A DNA stretch of 64,000 nucleotides from Tieghemiomyces parasiticus. Lineage: Eukaryota > Kickxellomycota > Dimargaritomycetes > Dimargaritales > Dimargaritaceae. Under the pieces are notes generated by a model. It saw nothing but the letters and a program-made list of their open reading frames with translations. It was not told where the DNA came from and made no database searches. How positions within the stretch are numbered: position 1 is the stretch's first letter; each line of letters begins with the position of its first letter. The translations under genes and the position numbers were made by a program. Location of the stretch: the NCBI GenBank assembly GCA_027575765.1, contig JANBPT010000104.1:1-64000 (forward strand). The letters run 5' to 3'. Below, piece by piece: positions 1 to 11,513 of this stretch.

Positions 1-3000
1 GTTACCCCGGTAACACCGACAGACGGGCGCTGAAGGTGGCGGTGGGCGCAGTCGCTGTGGTTCGGGGAGGACACCTCTCCTTCGGCGGCGGGGGGAGGGG
101 AATACAGCTGGCACAGCCGCGTTTCGGATTATGGGTCTCTCTGTATGCGTGTGGGTGTGGGTGTGTGAGCGAGCATCTCACCCTCAAGCCTCAACCCATG
201 ATGGCACTGGGTGTAGGGTACCGCAAGGTAGGCCAAAGGGAGCATGTATGTCCGCAAGTTCAGCCGGCCTGGAGCGATAAAGCCCAAGTCCCCCTTCGAC
301 CATGCCTTTATTGTCCCTCTACAGCATAAGCGCTGAAGTGGGGATGGTATATGCCACGACGCACTCGAGATTATCTCCGGCGGGTCATGTGTCATGAGGG
401 TGCCAAGGCGCGGGGCCTCTTTCCTTTTCTTTGTAGGAGGGTGACGATACGGACCGCCTACCGGGGCGGAATGTGACGGTGTGGCTTGGGCCGAGGATGG
501 CCCGCGACAGTCGTTCACTGCAACAGCCATGGGCGGCTTGGTGGCCGTCACAGCCCCTCCATGGCCGCTCAGGCTCATACATCCACCCTTTGCTTCTTTA
601 ATCGGCCATCAACTGGGGTTCATTAGAAGAAACGTCAAGGGTCTACACTTGCACCTTAATGTGACCTTTCAAACATCCAGCCAATCGTTACTTGGCCCAA
701 TAGTCGTGGCCGTCTACCCAGACGCTGCCAGGCATCAATCATCGGATGCGGCCGTGACCTCGTGGGCATCTAACTTGGTCCGGTGCCACGCCAAGTGTGG
801 GTAATCGCTGCTTTGAGCCCCAAGGAATGGGGGCGAGGGATGAGACTATCAGTCTGCACACCTGGTGGTGGCTCTGATTTGATCGCATAGCACCACATAA
901 GAGATAAAAGGCTTGTTGTGGACTCAGACAAGTCCCAGTTAACACCGAAGGTGTGCGGTGGAAGGTAGGCAAACACGGGATAGGTGGAGGGCGGGGTACA
1001 GGACGTGTGTCGCTCGGTCACACCCACGCACAGCCACATATGGTGTGCTCCAGTTGCAGGAACCAATTATAGTAAGGGGCCACCGTCCTCCCACATTCTA
1101 CCTGCCTCTATGGCCTATTGGCCTATCCCCCAATTGACAGTGGTGACTTCCACTGGTAGCAGCTCATTACCCCCTCCCCCAAAAGTGGTAAAAGCAATGT
1201 CGAGTCAGTTCGCGTGGCATCCGTCAGTCCGGTTCATGTGTGACAAAACCGGCAAGCCATAATTGGAAGACATACTCGTGACGTGTACTATCTGACAGAC
1301 AGTTATGTAGAAGGTCTAACCAATAACATCGCCATATTAGTGGTAAGACGACAATGGCTCAGTCATAATAACTTGCTGTGGTTGGTAGGAAACTGGGGAT
1401 GACCGGTATAATAAATAACAAAAATAGAAGACCACGATAACTTTAATGGAGATGCCCTCTCGCTGGCTTATATAGCCGGCAGGGCTTAGCCGTGAGCCAT
1501 GGATGACATCGTGCAACATGGGGAGGGCGGATGGTGTTCGCCTTGGTTGCAAGTCAGAAGAAGGTAAGCTAAACGTTGAGATAAGTAGGGGCGAGTTATG
1601 GCAAGGGCAGCGGGCGGTTCATGGCCTAGGTGCAAGGAAGAAGGAACGTAAGCGAGAATAGTGCGACCTTGGTGCAAGAAATAAAGGAAAGTAAAGCGAG
1701 CGACAAGGAGTGGTGTTGGTTTTGATGAGGGTAGTGGTGGAGACGGCTTGCCATCGTGATTCAGCGGTAGTATGAGTGGCGGTGGTCCGTAGTGCGAGGT
1801 GCCTGGGTGGCTGCCTTGAGGAGCTTCTTGGCTACCACAACCTCTCATGATTCTGTTTCCTGTACTATGTATCCACTTGCAGTGATGGCTGTTGGCGAGG
1901 TTGGCCCAGAATATCTGCAGTTGGTAAAGTCTAGTTATGCCCAGGTAATAATGCAGGATAGTGCAGACGGTAACAAGGAGCTTGCAACTGGTTTCGGTCG
2001 GTACAGCACGGATATTAAACAGGCTAAGCGGGGTGATCGGAAGTTAGAGTTAGATCCAGGAGGGTCCAGGAAGTAAGGGCCCTAAACGATAGAATCCAAC
2101 CAGAAGGTGGGGCCTTGAACAACTGTCTATTATGGAGCCAAGAGGCGGTATTGATATGTGCCGTGTGGAGCTGAGAATAGGTGCTTGTCAGCTAGTGTAG
2201 ACAGCCGTGAATCACGAGTGGGCCCGTAGTCTGGCAGAAAATTAGTGAATATCATACAAAGAAGAGCATCCATTCGACAATAAGGTGCGGGTACATGTCG
2301 AACCGCTATTAATCGCTGACAGCCGTGTCCAAATAACAGGGCTAAGGATAGAAAGGCAATTTACCGAACAGTGCTGACATAGGGATAAGGTCAAGTGAAG
2401 AACGACAATTGGTCATTAGTAATTATGTGGAAATGGGATAAGGCTATTTATCAACTACTAGTAAAGGTTGTGAAAAGTAAGGCCAAGGTATAGTGTAGTT
2501 AATCAATCGTTGGGCCGGGCAATACCGATCACAATCAGTATCTCATCCGTTGCTCGGAGAGCTACCATCGGTCAGATCTAGGTCGTGTCCTTGACAGGTT
2601 GGACCAGTATTATTCGTCAGGCCTCCCAATCGGAGAATTATATTCAATGGGTCACTAGACTATACAGGTGCGAGGTAATCCTTGGTAAACCATGGTTAAG
2701 AGTGATCTAGATCTGGACTAAAACTTTAAAAATAAATACAATGGATAGATAAAGAGGCAAGTTGAGCTGCTAGGACTATTCCTGCTATCGAGTGAATTAC
2801 CTCAATAGAGCGCACCGAGTATTATATTGCGAGATTTCCTAGGCCGAGCCAAGTTCGGACACTCCGTGCTATCATTGTAAAAAAAAGTTTCCTTGAGCGT
2901 CCTAGACAAAACACCGCTAGACCCACGGTACAGTACTTTTACGGCCCGAGTCTGTTTTATCCGAGTTGGTGGCCCTTGGTCGTATCGCATGCGCGTTTTG

Positions 3001-3125
3001 CGTAATCGTATTACGTTTCGGGATCTAAATAGCACAGTGGAGAGGAGGAGAAAGGGTTATCGATTAGCTTATGGTCGAAAGTAGCTATGACCTCTAAGTA
3101 AGCCCGGTTTTTTTTTACTTCACCC
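1..3125. other. gene-poor intergenic DNA
   Basis: I find no convincing coding sequence here. Open frames on both strands are short, lack coding-like composition and match no family I know. From about 1400 to 2760 the plus strand is visibly purine-rich, which elsewhere in this window is the signature of DNA upstream of a minus-strand gene. No repeat or RNA gene was recognised by eye. Confidence 0.5.
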
Positions 3126-3410
3126 CTACAGAATGTTGAACTGAAAAAAAATGACCGGGCGAGTTTAAAGACCACTTACCGGTTTCATAAATATGAAGCA
3201 ACTGCACAAAAGTGTGATAATGCCTGCGACTAGAATGACTACACCAGTGATGAGAAGCGCCCTGCCTTTGATGTATTCCGAAGTTGGGGTGTGACCACCG
3301 TGAATAAGGAAGTCGACTACCCGGACGGCACCCAATGATACAAGTATTATGCCTGCAATCAAGAAAACAAGACCCAAGGTGGGCACTAGACAAGAAGCAT
3401 GGCGGCGCAT
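3126..3410 (-). CDS. candidate small two-helix membrane protein, two exons
   Basis: The ATG at 3410 opens a frame of 77 codons to 3180, followed by a good donor (GTAAGT at 3179-3174). A T8 tract and CAG acceptor end at 3141, and a five-codon second exon ends in TAG at 3126. The intron would be only 39 nt. If it is not spliced, the frame still ends after a few residues at 3165. The product is about 81 residues with two strongly hydrophobic segments (roughly residues 10-30 and 50-73) joined by a polar loop containing HGGHTPTSEYIKGR, so it is probably a membrane hairpin. The layout recalls small two-TM proteins such as TMEM230/DUF872, but I cannot assign it. The upstream minus strand is pyrimidine-rich, as for other genes here. 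Confidence 0.45.
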
Positions 3411-5756
3411 GGTTATAAAGAGAAGGGCGAGGGGTTGTGAATAAGGTGGAGAGATAGTAAATGGGCCAGGAACGTAGTAAGGTAAAAAAGACCCAAGTGT
3501 AATAAATATGAAGAGGACGGATAGGAAGGTGGGAGGAGGGGATAATATAAGGCGTGCCCGATTTTCCAGGTGGGTGACCTACCTTATCCGTCTGGGCCCT
3601 GTGCGAAAAGCATTGACTGCACACGGCAAACAGTATCCGCGGGAAAGATGAAGAAGGGACACCTGGTCAGGATAAAGGGCTCTCTCTTCAACGCCGATCC
3701 GGCAACGTTATTTTTTCTCGCACTACTAGCGTTCTCGGCAACTTGGGTGGTAAGAACTGCGAGATCGGCCCTCAGTAGGTCGGTCTCGGCCGGCGATCCC
3801 GTCCTTCCAACAGGCTATCTCGGCAGATACGGTACGGTGTGGCCCATATAGCGTGGCTAAGCTGTTTTCCTTTATACTCCCACGTCTCGTTAGGTCGACG
3901 CATGGGCTGTTGACCTTTACCCGCCTTTATCCCGTATATAGGGGTAGGGGGAAGGATGGTCTGCTGATCTAATATCTGTGTTAGGTCAACGGAAAGAAGT
4001 AGCGGATGTAAAAAAAAAATTACCCCTGCGTGGAAATAAGTGATGAGCCATAAACTATGCCACGCTAAGGCGACGAAATCAAGTACCATTTCGGATTTAG
4101 GCATAATCGCTGAGGCTATTGAGATGGGATAGGGCATGTAGGTTTAGACGTTAGCCGGTCCGTCGCCGATACATTGTATCTACTCCAGCCTACCCTTTGG
4201 CAGTTGACAACCCTCAGGCCGGCATTTAGTAAGGTGTATGACAATCACCACTCCCATACAGGTTTAGAGAGTTCATTACCCACAATGGTTTCATCCATAT
4301 TACTAGTTAAACAGTTCCCGAGTCACAGTCTTGGCCTCTATGGCACCCTGTACACTTCTGCGCCAGAATTGCATCGTCCAGAGCCCTGGTAGCGGCAATT
4401 GGTGTGTATAAGGTTACCAATGGCGCTCTCATACTCCCACTATATGGTAGCAGCCTTCCTGGTTTTCCCTATAAATTATGCATACTTAAAGAGATGCCCG
4501 CTACTTGCAAGGGAACGGTCAGAAAACGATACACCTATTGTGAATTATGACCTACACCATTAGATGGCTCTTTCGTTCTTGATAAATGTATTGTGCGCTG
4601 TTTGGGTGTGTGGGTCTCGTTTTTTGAGCTATGTTTGATTAACTGTTTTCAGGGCCTAAATGGCAATTGATTTAATATTTCAAGAAAGCAACCATTTTTG
4701 TGAGCCGCATCCTTCTACAACTACTTACACATTTATCAAACCAAGTCAGGACAAAATACAGAGAGTTTGGGAATATGCAACTGAAGGCAGAGATTCTGAT
4801 AAGCCAAATGTTATATTTGAAAACTATTAATAGAGACAAGTTAAGGAACCCAAGAAGGATACAAGTGACCAGAGGTATTACCAGTAGTCACGGATCACAA
4901 ACGATAAAGTTAACTAGTAGATAGCATAAACCATAGGCAAAGTACAATAAGATAATGGAAAAAAGCTACTGGATGCTGCATTTGGTACTTGGGCCGGCAT
5001 ATACATACACACATTTGTGATGGCCTCTCTGCCTGACCAACCCTTTTGGAATCTCTTTGTGTTGTTTTTAAGCCCAAGTCTAATACCATACCCAAAAGGC
5101 TATTCTACTATCACAGAATTCATGGTTCTAAAATAGCAGACTTGGAATTTACCTTGGGATACTCTAATGTGGTGGTTCCCAATCACCACAGCTGTCAAGC
5201 CCTGTGTTGCATACTTGGGCCCAGTTTTTATACTACAGCGCTAAAATGGATCTACAATAGTTGATGGAGAGCCTGGCTAGGCCTCCATCTCTTCTGGGCC
5301 TCTCCCAGAGGTTGCCCCAGTCTCTTTCCTGGGGTTTCCTTTATTGGAGGTACAGGCAAAACCTATTACAGCTCCTCCCAGGCAGAAGGAGCGCTGAGCT
5401 TCACACCATCACAAAAAATTGTTGTGCCTTATTAATTGACGGAATTGAGTTTGAATAATAAAGGGTTTTAAAAGGAATGGTACTTCAGGAAAAAGGTGTC
5501 GAATTATAACTAGGCGCAACAGGAACAATATATATACAAAAGAAGAGACTACTGTCGGATAGTGGAGCCTACTGTCAATAAGGTTGTTGTCATGTTACCA
5601 CCATTGGCAGGAGCTAGCGCAAACGAGCTAAAAGAATACCCCTCCAGCGGCCACATCCTGTGGTCATCGGAGTAAGCAAAATATCCAAAACAAATGAACC
5701 GGGCTCAGGTACCCAGCTAATAGGTTAATAGCCCTGGCGTACAATAAAAATATGAA
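3411..5756. other. gene-poor intergenic DNA with CpG-poor segment
   Basis: No supported gene. The 3411-3560 part is probably the promoter and leader of the small membrane-protein gene to its left (CT-rich on the minus strand). From about 4560 to 5460 the sequence becomes AT-richer and visibly poor in CpG compared with its surroundings, with TG/CA in excess. This could be an old, methylated mobile-element copy, but I recognise no element ends or coding remnants. Confidence 0.4.
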
Positions 5757-5829
5757 GCGGCCTTAGCTCAGTTGGGAGAGCGTTAGACTGAAGATCTAAA
5801 GGTCTCGTGTTCGATCCACGAAGGGCGCA
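5757..5829 (+). tRNA. tRNA-Phe (GAA)
   Basis: A complete 73-nt cloverleaf without an intron. The D-arm (TAGCTCAGTTGGGAGAGC) and the anticodon arm TTAGA-CTGAAGA-TCTAA with anticodon GAA match eukaryotic tRNA-Phe closely. The T-arm is TCGTG-TTCGATC-CACGA, and the discriminator base is A73. The acceptor stem pairs at positions 1-3 and 5-7 but has a G4:G69 mismatch. T-runs at 5839-5842 and 5859-5863 are suitable Pol III terminators. No CCA is encoded, as expected for a eukaryotic nuclear gene. Confidence 0.96.
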
Positions 5830-5838
5830 TCTGAAACA

Positions 5839-5863
5839 TTTTGTTCCTCACCTTGTTATTTTT
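5839..5863 (+). terminator. Pol III terminator T-runs for tRNA-Phe
   Basis: TTTT at 5839-5842, ten bases after the tRNA end, and TTTTT at 5859-5863 as a backup. Pol III stops at T runs of four or more on the non-template strand. Confidence 0.6.
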
Positions 5864-7501
5864 CTATTGCCTGGCTGGCGGGCTTGGCCGCTTAAACCAG
5901 ATTAGTACATATGCTTAACCTAAATTTGAGGATGAAATACCTTACATTTGATCATACTATTGCTAACATTAGTTTCTCTTGTCTTCATAACATCTTACCA
6001 TATTATATATGTATATCCTCAGACTACCCTTTAGGACCTAAGAGACATCGCCTTGGGTAGGCAGATACACCTGTAGAGTCTACCCTCGGTCTCATCCTTT
6101 TTCCCTTGATGGCCCTCCATGTTTATAGTACCATGAAGTCGCCGCAGTCCCTAATACCTCAAAGGGACGTTATAGACAAGAGCGCGTTCATATGCATATC
6201 TCGCTGCACTTCCTAAAAGCAAGTCAGTCCGACTTGAACTGTCCATCACTAGGATCTGCAAAGTGCTTAGGAGCCTCGAGTTAGCGCCGTGTGTGGTAAA
6301 TTGGTATATAAATTTATTGGGCAAGACCCAATTTACCGGAACACCTATTTAAGTGGCCAATCTCACTTTTCACCTGCGACTGTCCGTCATTGTTCAATAG
6401 CACGCCTTCTTTCATACAGTAATTGCTTCATCTCCCCCTCCCAGCGGCAGAATAGTAATACAACCGAATAGTTTTCAAGCTACCCGCCCCATATTACCAG
6501 CACTTGCCTCCCCCTCCCTACAATGACCAATGGCCTCTCGTTCCCATCAGCTTCCCTTTCTAGTGCGCTAGCGTCGCCGAAGGGTAGTACTGGTCACACA
6601 CAGTTGGATACGGGTGGGTATGGCAGATGTCTAACGGGGGTTTCCCCACTGGTGCCCTCATTCACAGTATATCTCCGCGGAATGGCAACCTGTGAACCAC
6701 CCGCCCCAACCTTTGAGTCCGGGTCCATACGGCTCCTCGGGGCATTTTCTAACGTTCTTATGGTGTATATCAAGCCACATACCGCCCACCTCGGAGTCTA
6801 CTGGCGTCAGAATTTTAGCGTATTCGCCTATTCCACCCTTTAGGTTTCTCTTCTGCCGTTTCCCACCTATTTATATTATACTGTCTTGTCCATCACCCTC
6901 CTTGCCATTCGGTGACCTTCTCCCCTTAGCCATTATTACTATGGTAGCTTTCTCACTTTCGCTTAGCACCTGACCAGTTTGCTACGGAATACGTCAACCT
7001 GCGCAATTGTCTTTGCACGCCTCCCCATCCCTCCTCTTAGCCGTTTTCATCGGAACTGAGGCATTCACTCGCCTCCGACCCCTATTTTAGCGGGCCATCC
7101 CCAGCTCCAGGATACTTACTTCTTTACCTCTTCACTGGTTCCGTATTCCCTCCGCCCCTTTCACCGTGCCCGAGTTCGCCCCTATCGGCCTGCATCGGAG
7201 AATATTCTTAAAGTCGATACTGCCTCCCCTGCCTGTCAGCAACTGCACAGGTCACCCAGGTGCAGCCTTATTTTAATAAGGTTTTGTGATCTGGCATCCG
7301 TCCCTTGTCGCCCAATGGAGTACCTTTCCAATTCTACCGAATTCGACCCACCTTGACAACCACCTCACGCTTGTCCATTATACTTCTAACCTGCATATCC
7401 ACAAATTTTCTCTTTCTGCAGGAAGCGCCGCTGCTCTCCGCTCATTCAACCATTCACCGCAGCATTCACCCAATTATCACGTTACTTGCTTTGACGCCGC
7501 A
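5864..7501. other. intergenic DNA and CT-rich leader upstream of the CorA gene
   Basis: No gene supported. From about 6350 to 7500 the plus strand is strongly pyrimidine-rich, consistent with promoter and 5' untranslated sequence of the plus-strand transporter gene. An acceptor-like tract, TCTCTTTCTGCAG, ending near 7422 could close a 5' UTR intron. The upstream in-frame extension starting at GTG 7286 has no ATG before 7502, and I treat it as untranslated. Confidence 0.45.
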
Positions 7502-9298
7502 ATGACGCTGAATTCCCCTGACGAGTCTAACCGGCCACAGACCTTATACGAGACTGTACGCAGCCGGCGCAATTCTAGCTACGAGTTGGACCAATTCGAA
7601 GACAGTCGGTCGGTCCACCTGCTGGACAGGTGGACCCACCGCCATTCGACTCCACTACATCATTTGGCCGAAAGCGACTCGGAATTTCCAACCGACACCA
7701 CTCCGGTCAACCACCAGTCGGCTGCCCCTTCGCCTCGGCTACTGCATGGCGCTCTGCATCTCGATACCGGTAGGCGAGGGGCAGCCATGGGACAGGGGGA
7801 CCGCTCGCACACTAGTATTGATCCAGGGCTAAGTCGGGCCATCGTGTCACCCCCAAATGGCCCAGTGGAGGATACCCAGATCGATTATGCCACGTTGCGC
7901 GACCTCCTGATCGACCGGTGCGTCACCATCGTAGACCAGGGACCAGTAACGGAATCGTGCCCTTCCGTCGCTCCTTCCGATGCTGGGACCCTGCGCTACC
8001 GCGTCCGCTCCGCCGTCGACCCCATGTTGCAAAGCGGTCCTGAATTGGGAACCAACTACCCCAAAGGCCAGCACCGTCCTTCCGTCGATCGGGATCTCTA
8101 TTACGGTGGCGAGGATCAGCCGCCGAGCCCCAAGTACCGGTTCACGTTCTACTCGGAATCAACGGGCCCACTCTACGCCGAGCACCTCCACGAATTTTAT
8201 CACGAGAAGCGGACACTGGACGAGCTGATGCGGACCTGCGGGCCCTTCTGGTTGGACGTGACTTCCCCGCGGGCAGCCGACATGGTACTTTTCAGTCGGG
8301 TGTTCCATATCCACCCACTGACCGAGGAGGACATTCTGACCGAGGAGTGCCGCGAGAAGTGCGAACTGTTCCGCCACTACTACTTCACTTGCTTCCATAC
8401 CTTCAACAGCGACACCGAGTCGGCCGACTTCATGGAACCCGTTAACCTGTTCACCATCGTCATGGGTGAGGGGATCCTATCCTTCCACGCCGACCCGCTG
8501 CATCACCCAGCCAACGTGCTCCACCGGATCCAGGCCATGGACGACCCGACACTGGCCACTCCGGACTGGATCAACTACGCCCTGATTGATGACATTACCG
8601 ACTCTCTCTCGCCCCTGGTGGAGATGGTGTCCCGCGAGGTCAAATCTGTCGACGAGCTTGTACTCATCCTCAAGTCTAATGAACAGTCCGACATGTTGCA
8701 GCGCATCGGCGCGACCCGCAAGAAGGTCATGGCTGTACAACGCTTGGTAGGCCTGAAGGGCTACGTGATCAAGGCACTCATGAAACGGTTTGCTGAGCGA
8801 CGGTGGATCCTTCCTCCTCCTCACAACCCTTCGCCGGCCTTTAATACCGATTCTGGGGATACCGCAAAGGGGCGTCGTAGAGGCCGCCATCCACTGCCGG
8901 TTTCGCCCTCGTCCCTGCCCAGTACTTCGACCTCCGCAGCCTACCTCAACGGCATTCGGTTCTACTACGCGGACGTCCTTGACCATATCATAACGATGCT
9001 CCAGGAGACGAACCAGTTCGACGCGATCGTGCACCGGGCCCACTCCAATTTCTTGGCCCAGATCTCTCTGGAAATCACCATCGCGTCCAATCGTGCCAAC
9101 GATATGGTGGCTAAGGTCACCGCAATCGGATCCATTCTGCTGCCCATGAACCTCATTACGGGACTATTCGGAATGAACGTTCACGTCCCTGGAAACGGTA
9201 TTGCTGATTACACATGGTTCGGTGGTATCCTCATTGCTATGGGAATCCTCTTCGTGGTCTCGCTCATCATTTTACGGTACCTCAAACTGATATAGAGC
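7502..9298 (+). CDS. CorA-family Mg2+ transporter (Mnr2/Alr1 type)
   Basis: This encodes a divalent-cation channel of the CorA superfamily, in the fungal Alr1/Mnr2 branch, which imports Mg2+ at the plasma membrane or releases it from the vacuole. The ATG at 7502 is the first ATG in the frame and gives 597 residues; the 72 codons before it begin only with GTG. The N-terminal 190 residues are polar, Ser/Arg-rich and probably disordered. The CorA cytosolic funnel follows, with a long helix carrying SIDE-less spacers. The C-terminus has two transmembrane helices, with the signature GMN at about residues 557-559 (GLFGMNV) just after the first helix. The frame contains no intron. An insertion with GRRRGRHPLP at about 460-490 lies before the last cytosolic helix. 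Vacuolar versus plasma-membrane location cannot be told from sequence. Confidence 0.93.
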
Positions 9299-9837
9299 AT
9301 TGGTGATGTTATCGGACAACGGTGGCCGGCAGATAGAGTATCCCGTTCGTTTTATGCTTTTGATTGATCAAATACAAAGTTTGGTGCTAGCTAGGAAGCA
9401 GGGTACATAGAGTCACCCGGAGGGACCATGTCAAAATAGCGTACTGTCCATACCAGCTCGCCACCTGCGTTATGTTTGACCTGCTCATGTATTGACCAGT
9501 TAAATTGAACGCAATGTAAAACTGACTTAACTCGCGATGAAGGAAAGTTGTCAGAAAAGGGGGGGGGGTACAGTGTTAGTAAACGCCACCTAGTGAATCA
9601 AGCTGAGTACAAATTATTTGTATGGGAATGGTTGGCATTTCAGCCCAACAGTGTCTTTCGGTGCCATCACAGCACTAATACCATGGCACGACCGCTGGCT
9701 CGTTTCTTAACTGAACACCGAGGGTGCATTGGAAAAATAAAGCAACAGTATCTATGTAAATAGGGAAGCCATTTATTCCGGCGTATGCTAGGTCATACCA
9801 CTACCAACCGGTCGGCCAACACTGGGCGACTGTCGGC
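9299..9837. other. short intergenic region between convergent genes
   Basis: Lies between the 3' ends of the CorA gene and Zuotin. No coding potential seen. Contains a G10 run at 9559-9568 and otherwise unremarkable sequence. Confidence 0.5.
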
Positions 9838-11172
9838 TTAGGCGCTGGTAAGTTCGCTCTCGAAAGCAGCCTGGCCCTTGCCTTCCTTAGCGGCCACGGA
9901 CAGACGGTCCAGCAGGGCGGTGAGACCCTCCATGGTCCGGTCCTTGGCGATGACCTTATCGAGGCTGTTGAGCTGGGCTTCGAGCTGGGTGGCGCTAAGG
10001 CGCTCATCAGAGCCCACAAAGTAGTTGTGGGTCTTGGCCAGGTCCTTGATCTTGTTCTGCACCTTAAGTGCCGCCTTGCGGGCCTCTTCCTTCTTCTTCT
10101 TCTCAGCCGCCTTGGCCTTCTTGTCGGCTTCGGCCTGCTTCTTGGCCTCAGCCTCCATCTTCTTCTTGGTGGCCGCGTCCATCTTGACCGGCGGAGCCTT
10201 GGCCGGCGCGGCGGCGGTGGCGGCCGCCGCACCCTTAGCACCGGCCTTCTTGGCGTTACGACGCTCGCGTTCCTCCTGACGGAATCGGACGATTCGCGGG
10301 TCGAGCTTCATGGCCTGCTCAACCAAGGTGCGCAGACGGGCGCCCTCCTCCTTCTTGAGGCGGATCCGCTCGGCCTTGTTCTTCTTCTCGACGTAGCGCT
10401 TGTGGTCACGGTTGTCTGCGGCATCCACATCCTCCTTGTCCAGGTGCTCGAACGAACGCCACGAGTCAAAGTTGACCCAGAAATTGTAAAAGTTTTCCAC
10501 GTACTCGCGGTCGGCCTTATCGTCACCGAGCAACGGGACGGGCTGAACGTTGGAGAAGCGGGCCTCACGCTCAAATACCGGTGCATAGATGGTGAAGAAG
10601 TTGCCCTTGGCCTTGGCAGATGGGACACTGTCGTCCAGCTCCGGGTCCACCGAATCAAACTGACGGCGCTTGACTGGGTCCATGAGGATCTCGAAGGCCT
10701 TCTGGATGCACTTGAAGAATTGGTCATCGTTGGCGTCACCGCCAGCGGCCTTCTTGTCGGGGTGGTGACGAAGCACCTTCTTGTGGAACTGGCGCTTAAT
10801 GTCCTCAGGGGTGGCACGCCAGCGCAGCTTGGACAATCCAAGAATAGCGTAGTTGTCCTGCTCGCGCCAGTCCTTGGGATCGCTCAGCAGAAGATCCTCA
10901 TCCTCGGCCTCATCGTCGTACAGGTCGGCGTTGACCTGGCCGTCGGCGGCGGCCTTAAGAGTGTCCTCCTCCTCTACGGCGAAGGCAAGGTGATCACGCA
11001 GCGGACCGGTCTCAGAGGTCCCGACTGTCTTTTGGAACGAGATGAATTGGGCAACGCGCTTACCCACATCGGCGATGGTCTGTTCGGTAAAAGCGGTCAG
11101 CTTAGCCTGGACGCGCTGGGTCTCACCGCTGGTCCAGGAGGCCGGGAGTGCGGGAAGGGTTGGGAGGGTCAT
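9838..11172 (-). CDS. ZUO1: Zuotin, ribosome-associated J-domain protein
   Basis: Zuotin forms the ribosome-associated complex with an atypical Hsp70 (Ssz1). It stimulates the ribosome-bound Hsp70 that guards nascent chains at the tunnel exit. The 444-residue protein is intronless, close to the usual fungal length. The J-domain spans about residues 106-175 with the essential HPD triad at 137-139 (LRHHPDKK). It is followed by the zuotin homology domain (FYNFWVNFDSWRSF, then NKAERIRLKKEE), which contacts the ribosome. A highly charged Lys/Ala/Glu helix occupies about 285-375, and a C-terminal helical bundle lies at about 385-444. The SANT repeats of animal MPP11 are absent, as in yeasts. The ATG at 11172 is well placed. 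The strong lysine bias creates long antisense frames that are not genes. Confidence 0.97.
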   Translation of the reverse strand: MTLPTLPALPASWTSGETQRVQAKLTAFTEQTIADVGKRVAQFISFQKTVGTSETGPLRDHLAFAVEEEDTLKAAADGQVNADLYDDEAEDEDLLLSDPKDWREQDNYAILGLSKLRWRATPEDIKRQFHKKVLRHHPDKKAAGGDANDDQFFKCIQKAFEILMDPVKRRQFDSVDPELDDSVPSAKAKGNFFTIYAPVFEREARFSNVQPVPLLGDDKADREYVENFYNFWVNFDSWRSFEHLDKEDVDAADNRDHKRYVEKKNKAERIRLKKEEGARLRTLVEQAMKLDPRIVRFRQEERERRNAKKAGAKGAAAATAAAPAKAPPVKMDAATKKKMEAEAKKQAEADKKAKAAEKKKKEEARKAALKVQNKIKDLAKTHNYFVGSDERLSATQLEAQLNSLDKVIAKDRTMEGLTALLDRLSVAAKEGKGQAAFESELTSA

Positions 11173-11500
11173 GGTTAACGTTTTAAGCGAGAGTGGATTG
11201 GCAACGACCAGAAGGGGTTTGGAAAGGAGGGAGGTAAAAATGCCAATTGACGTGCGAAGAACAGAGTGTTGAGCGATCTGGATTAGTATGAACGCTGTGG
11301 GACGGGTAGGATATCCGTTACCCTAGCTTATTTGCTGCTAACCCGAGGTGTTGGGCTGTGTTAAGTGCCGTTTCTTTGCACCCAAGCGACTAGATGGATA
11401 GCCTCTTGGCCCCGGACCTAGCCGGTAGCCAGTAAAAATGGCCAGGGGCTCTCGAGCATCTGGGCAAGGTGGAAAAACAGTATGAAGCTCAGGCATCTCT

Positions 11501-11513
11501 CACGTGATATATA
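11501..11513 (-). promoter_or_regulatory. candidate E-box plus TATA element upstream of Zuotin
   Basis: CACGTG at 11501-11506 abuts ATATATA at 11507-11513, about 330 bp upstream of the Zuotin ATG. CACGTG is the classical bHLH (Cbf1/Pho4-type) site. The function here is inferred only from spacing and motif. Confidence 0.35.

Noticed and set aside
129..578. 149-codon minus-strand frame near the window start
   Set aside because: No coding-like composition and no motif; overlapping frames on both strands are equally open.
7286..7501. Extension of the CorA frame to GTG 7286
   Set aside because: It starts at a non-ATG codon in CT-rich leader DNA; the first ATG is 7502 and an acceptor-like site lies within the extension.
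10027..11178. Long plus-strand frame (383 codons) opposite Zuotin
   Set aside because: It is the antisense shadow of the Lys/Ala/Glu-rich Zuotin gene; the Leu/Val-rich translation has no family features.
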